Of a stretch of 64,000 bases of DNA, positions 61,429-64,000 are shown one piece after another; position 1 is the stretch's first letter; each line of letters opens with the position of its first letter. The notes below the pieces were generated by a model that saw nothing but the letters and a program-made list of their open reading frames with translations, was not told where the DNA came from and ran no database searches. The stretch lies in assembly GCA_017461425.1 (NCBI GenBank), contig JAFTXY010000004.1, forward strand, positions 1 through 64,000. Direction: 5' to 3'. Made by a program: the position numbers and the translations under genes. Source of the stretch: Candidatus Gastranaerophilales bacterium (GTDB lineage Bacteria > Cyanobacteriota > Vampirovibrionia > Gastranaerophilales > Gastranaerophilaceae).

Positions 61429-62832
61429 ATGATTAAAATTGATTTCACAAATGTTTCAAATAAAGTTATCTTTGAAGAGGGGCTTGATTTAGCTCAATCC
61501 TTTAATGAATATGCGCCAAAAATACAAGAAATCATCACAAATTTAAATATGAGAAAAGATAAACCGGGCTCTTGGCTTCAATGGATGAATTTAGGATACA
61601 ACGAAGAAACAGTTTGGTATGTAAAAGAATTTGCTGCAATGGTTGATGGCAGATTTGATAATGTTTTGGTATTAGGAATTGGCGGTTCAGCACTTGGTGC
61701 ACAAGCATTATCAGAAGCATTATTAAAACCATATTGGAATTTATTAGATAAAGAACAACGTGAAAATTTACCAAAAATTTTCTTTTTAGATAATATTGAC
61801 CCTGACCAAATTAATGCATTGTTAGATATGCTTGATTTAAAGAAAACTTTGGTTAACGTTATTACAAAATCTGGTTCAACTGCTGAAACAATGAGTCAGT
61901 TTATGATTATCAAAGATAGGTTATACAATCTTTTAGGCGATGATTATAGAAAAAATATAGTTGCAACAACGGATAAACAAGTTGGTATTTTAAGACAATT
62001 AGCAAATGAAGAGGGCTATAAAACTTTTGTTGTGCCTGATGATGTCGGTGGTCGTTTTAGTGTATTTTCAGCAGTTGGTTTGGTGCCATTAGCGCTTGTT
62101 GGTATTGATATTGATGAAATAATCAGAGGTATCAAAATAATGGATTTAACCCTTAAAAATACCGATATAACAAAAAACATTGCAGCTCAAAATGCTCTTG
62201 TTCATTATTTAATGGATAAACAAAAAGGTAAGTATTTATCTGTTATGATGCCATATTCTTCTCGTTTGAAATATGTTTCTGATTGGTATGTTCAATTGTG
62301 GGCGGAATCATTAGGAAAAGAATATGATAGAGAGGGCAATAGAATAAATAACGGACCAACTCCAATAAAAGCCTTGGGTGCTACTGATCAACATAGTCAA
62401 ATACAGCTTTATAACGAAGGCAAAAACGATAAGGTTGTAACTTTTATTAGAGTTGATGAATTTGATACAAATTTAGATATTCCAAATATATTTGAATACA
62501 CAGGATTAAATTATCTTGGTGGAAAAACAATTAATAAATTAATCAACGCTGAAGCTGATTCTACAGCTGTTGCTTTGGCTGATTATAGACGTCCAAATAT
62601 TACAATTAGATTGCCAAAAATTAATGAATATTATTTAGCGCAATTATTTTATATGTTTGAAATGGAAACTGCTATTATTGGTGAATTATATAACATTGAC
62701 GCATTTAATCAACCAGGAGTTGAGCAAGCAAAAAATTATACATATGCATTAATGGGCAGATTGGGTTATGAAGAATCAGCCCAAGAATTAAATGAAAAAA
62801 TCAATAGAAATAAAGAAAATACAGGTATATAA
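61429..62832 (+). CDS. pgi: Glucose-6-phosphate isomerase
   Basis: It interconverts glucose 6-phosphate and fructose 6-phosphate. This is the shorter bacterial form (467 residues), with V-L-G-I-G-G-S-A-L-G-A-Q near 83-94, the phosphate-binding S-G-S-T-A-E-T near 148, D-D-V-G-G-R-F-S near 202, and the catalytic Q-H-S-Q-I-Q near 324. AAGGTG precedes the ATG by 9 nt. Its TAA is followed without a gap by the ATG of the agmatinase gene. Confidence 0.95.
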   Translation: MIKIDFTNVSNKVIFEEGLDLAQSFNEYAPKIQEIITNLNMRKDKPGSWLQWMNLGYNEETVWYVKEFAAMVDGRFDNVLVLGIGGSALGAQALSEALLKPYWNLLDKEQRENLPKIFFLDNIDPDQINALLDMLDLKKTLVNVITKSGSTAETMSQFMIIKDRLYNLLGDDYRKNIVATTDKQVGILRQLANEEGYKTFVVPDDVGGRFSVFSAVGLVPLALVGIDIDEIIRGIKIMDLTLKNTDITKNIAAQNALVHYLMDKQKGKYLSVMMPYSSRLKYVSDWYVQLWAESLGKEYDREGNRINNGPTPIKALGATDQHSQIQLYNEGKNDKVVTFIRVDEFDTNLDIPNIFEYTGLNYLGGKTINKLINAEADSTAVALADYRRPNITIRLPKINEYYLAQLFYMFEMETAIIGELYNIDAFNQPGVEQAKNYTYALMGRLGYEESAQELNEKINRNKENTGI

Positions 62833-63669
62833 ATGTTAAAAGGACCGTTTTTATCTAAAGATTTTATTGGCGCAAACCCAGATTATAATTCTTCTAAAAT
62901 TGTAATGCTTGGTATGCCATATGATTGCACATGTTCAAATCGTGCAGGAACTCGTTTTGGTCCACAAGCAGCAAGACTTGAAAGTATTGGTATTGAAACA
63001 TATTCCGTTTATTTTAATTCCGATATGGAAGATTGCTCTTTTTATGATGCTGGAGATTTGGAATATCCTTTTGGAAATGCACAAAAAGCATTAGATATAA
63101 CAGAACAAAATGTTGATTGTATTTATAATGACAACAAAAAGCTTCTTGGAATTGGTGGCGAACATTTAATTACGTTGGCGTCAGTTAAATCTGTATTAAA
63201 AAAATACGATAATGTTGCTGTAGTTCAATTTGATGCACATACTGATTTAAGAAAACAATATCTTGGCGAAGAATTAACCCATAGTGGTGTTATGTATAGA
63301 ATTGCAGAGTTAATTGGCTATGAAAATATTGCGCAAATTGGTTTAAGAAGTGGCGAAAAAGAAGAATTTGATTTGGTTAAAAAATATGACACTTTGAAAA
63401 CTAAAAAAGAACAATTGGATAAATTTAAAGATAAAAACATATTTTTAACAATTGATTTAGATGTTTTAGATCCTTCTTTAATGAGCGGAGTTGGCACTCC
63501 AGAAGCTGGTGGTTTAACTTATCTTGAGCTTATGGAATGGATTATGTATTTGAAAAACTTCAATATTATAGGTGCTGATATTATGGAATTAGCTCCTGAT
63601 GTTGATATTACAAAAACTTCTACTGCTACTACTTGCAAATTAATTCGTGAAGTATTGAATTTACTTTAG
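62833..63669 (+). CDS. speB: Agmatinase / ureohydrolase family
   Basis: It hydrolyses agmatine to putrescine and urea. The 278-residue protein has the dimanganese motifs G-G-E-H near 113-116, F-D-A-H-T-D near 134-139 and I-D-L-D-V-L-D-P near 211-218, and starts like other SpeB proteins (L-G-M-P-Y-D-C-T near 26). Putrescine can feed SpeE (31039). Its start abuts the pgi stop, and its last 41 nt overlap the end of coaE on the other strand. Another ureohydrolase activity cannot be excluded. Confidence 0.9.
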   Translation: MLKGPFLSKDFIGANPDYNSSKIVMLGMPYDCTCSNRAGTRFGPQAARLESIGIETYSVYFNSDMEDCSFYDAGDLEYPFGNAQKALDITEQNVDCIYNDNKKLLGIGGEHLITLASVKSVLKKYDNVAVVQFDAHTDLRKQYLGEELTHSGVMYRIAELIGYENIAQIGLRSGEKEEFDLVKKYDTLKTKKEQLDKFKDKNIFLTIDLDVLDPSLMSGVGTPEAGGLTYLELMEWIMYLKNFNIIGADIMELAPDVDITKTSTATTCKLIREVLNLL

Positions 63670-64000
63670 CTTCAAGCTTATTTAAATCAGAATTATTTTC
63701 AATTATAAAATCTGCTTTTGATTTATTGTTTTGTTGCGAATTTATTCTCAAAAGAGCTTCCTCTTTTGTTAAATTATTTCTTTTTATTAATCTTTCGATG
63801 CGCAAATCTTTATTTGCATCAACATAGATTATTTTATCAAAAAGGCTATCAAAGCTGCTTTCATATAGTAACGCTCCTGATATGAAAACTACTTTATTGT
63901 CTTTATTAAATTCATTAATGCAAAATTCTTTTAATTTTGGATGAATAATTTTTTCTAATTTTTCTTTTTTTTCTTTATTGTTAAAAATGATATTTCCGAT
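63629..64000 (-). CDS. coaE: Dephospho-CoA kinase, C-terminal part (runs off the window)
   Basis: The last 123 codons are read on the minus strand from the window edge to a TAG at 63629-63631. The visible part shows L-E-K-I-I-H-P-K-L, the family signature after the P-loop domain, then V-F-I-S-G-A-L-L-Y-E-S (V-D-V-P-L-L-F-E-like), I-I-Y-V-D-A-N-K-D-L-R-I-E-R and A-D-F-I-I-E-N-N. The N-terminal Walker A lies outside. The enzyme makes CoA from dephospho-CoA. Its 3' end overlaps speB by 41 nt. Confidence 0.9.
   Translation of the reverse strand: MGNIIFNNKEKKEKLEKIIHPKLKEFCINEFNKDNKVVFISGALLYESSFDSLFDKIIYVDANKDLRIERLIKRNNLTKEEALLRINSQQNNKSKADFIIENNSDLNKLEAKVNSILHELICK

Noticed and set aside
1-64000. 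CRISPR array
   Set aside because: No series of regularly spaced 23-40-bp repeats was seen. The 38-bp pair at 55736/55844 has only two copies and lies at a gene end without cas genes.
1-64000. Insertion sequence or transposase gene
   Set aside because: No reading frame showed transposase or integrase features, and no terminal inverted repeats around a gene were found.

Overview
The window is a 64 kb piece of a very AT-rich, densely packed bacterial chromosome read with the standard code (TAA, TAG and TGA all act as stops). The gene content suggests a strictly fermentative, two-membrane anaerobe: pyruvate formate-lyase with its activase, a reverse-type rubrerythrin, an LptF/LptG-type LPS exporter permease and an outer-membrane porin. 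Together with a cyanobacterial-style sigma-70 factor and many small secreted proteins of unknown family, this fits a non-photosynthetic cyanobacterial relative such as Gastranaerophilales/Vampirovibrionia ("Melainabacteria"). That placement is an inference from style and content; no search was run.

Layout. 1-1.7 kb: accessory pair, a phage/toxin-like protein and a small membrane protein. 1.8-5.4 kb: a metal-transporter fusion (CDF plus CBS/CorC), gpsA and small proteins. 5.4-10.6 kb: hisS (-), ribE-ribBA and a GT-C glycosyltransferase. 10.7-15.3 kb: a pyruvate formate-lyase locus in which the glycyl-radical domain is a separate gene, a low-complexity protein (-), and pflA. 15.4-17.5 kb (-): aconitase-type small subunit, NAD-isocitrate dehydrogenase, rubrerythrin. 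17.6-19.6 kb: tyrA and lptF/G. 19.6-28.3 kb (-): a helical-repeat protein, ald-proB-proA, a two-gene unit of unknown role (NTase-like plus PHP), and a response regulator with an HD-GYP domain. 29.2-34.2 kb: an orphan FlhA cytosolic domain, speE-aroA and a DUF4145-like membrane protein. 34.2-41.8 kb: HAD hydrolase, map, a broken EF-hand gene, several secreted proteins, tyrS, and a lytic transglycosylase (-). 42-45.8 kb: tRNA-Ser(GCU), paired palindromes, a zinc-ribbon membrane peptide and a helicase-nuclease. 46-49.4 kb: two paralogous proteins with degenerate AAA+ domains and a 60-codon gene. 49.5-55.7 kb: der-plsY, a sigma factor (-) and an M16 protease. 55.7-64 kb: a GC-rich repeat element behind rpsO (-), a CheR-like methyltransferase, uvrA, a porin, pgi, speB, and the end of coaE (-), which runs off the window.

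How the genes fit together. Core metabolism is carbon fermentation (pgi, pfl), an anabolic 2-oxoglutarate branch feeding glutamate and proline (idh, proBA, ald), aromatic amino acids (aroA, tyrA), flavin (ribE, ribBA), polyamines (speB, speE), CoA (coaE) and phospholipid (gpsA, plsY). The unusual layer comprises proteins with a shared non-Sec N-terminal leader ending in F-K-G or F-G-N, flagellar-type cytosolic domains without visible flagellar genes, five promoters with the -10 box exactly 6 nt before the ATG (predicted leaderless mRNAs), and GC-rich elements placed directly against stop codons.
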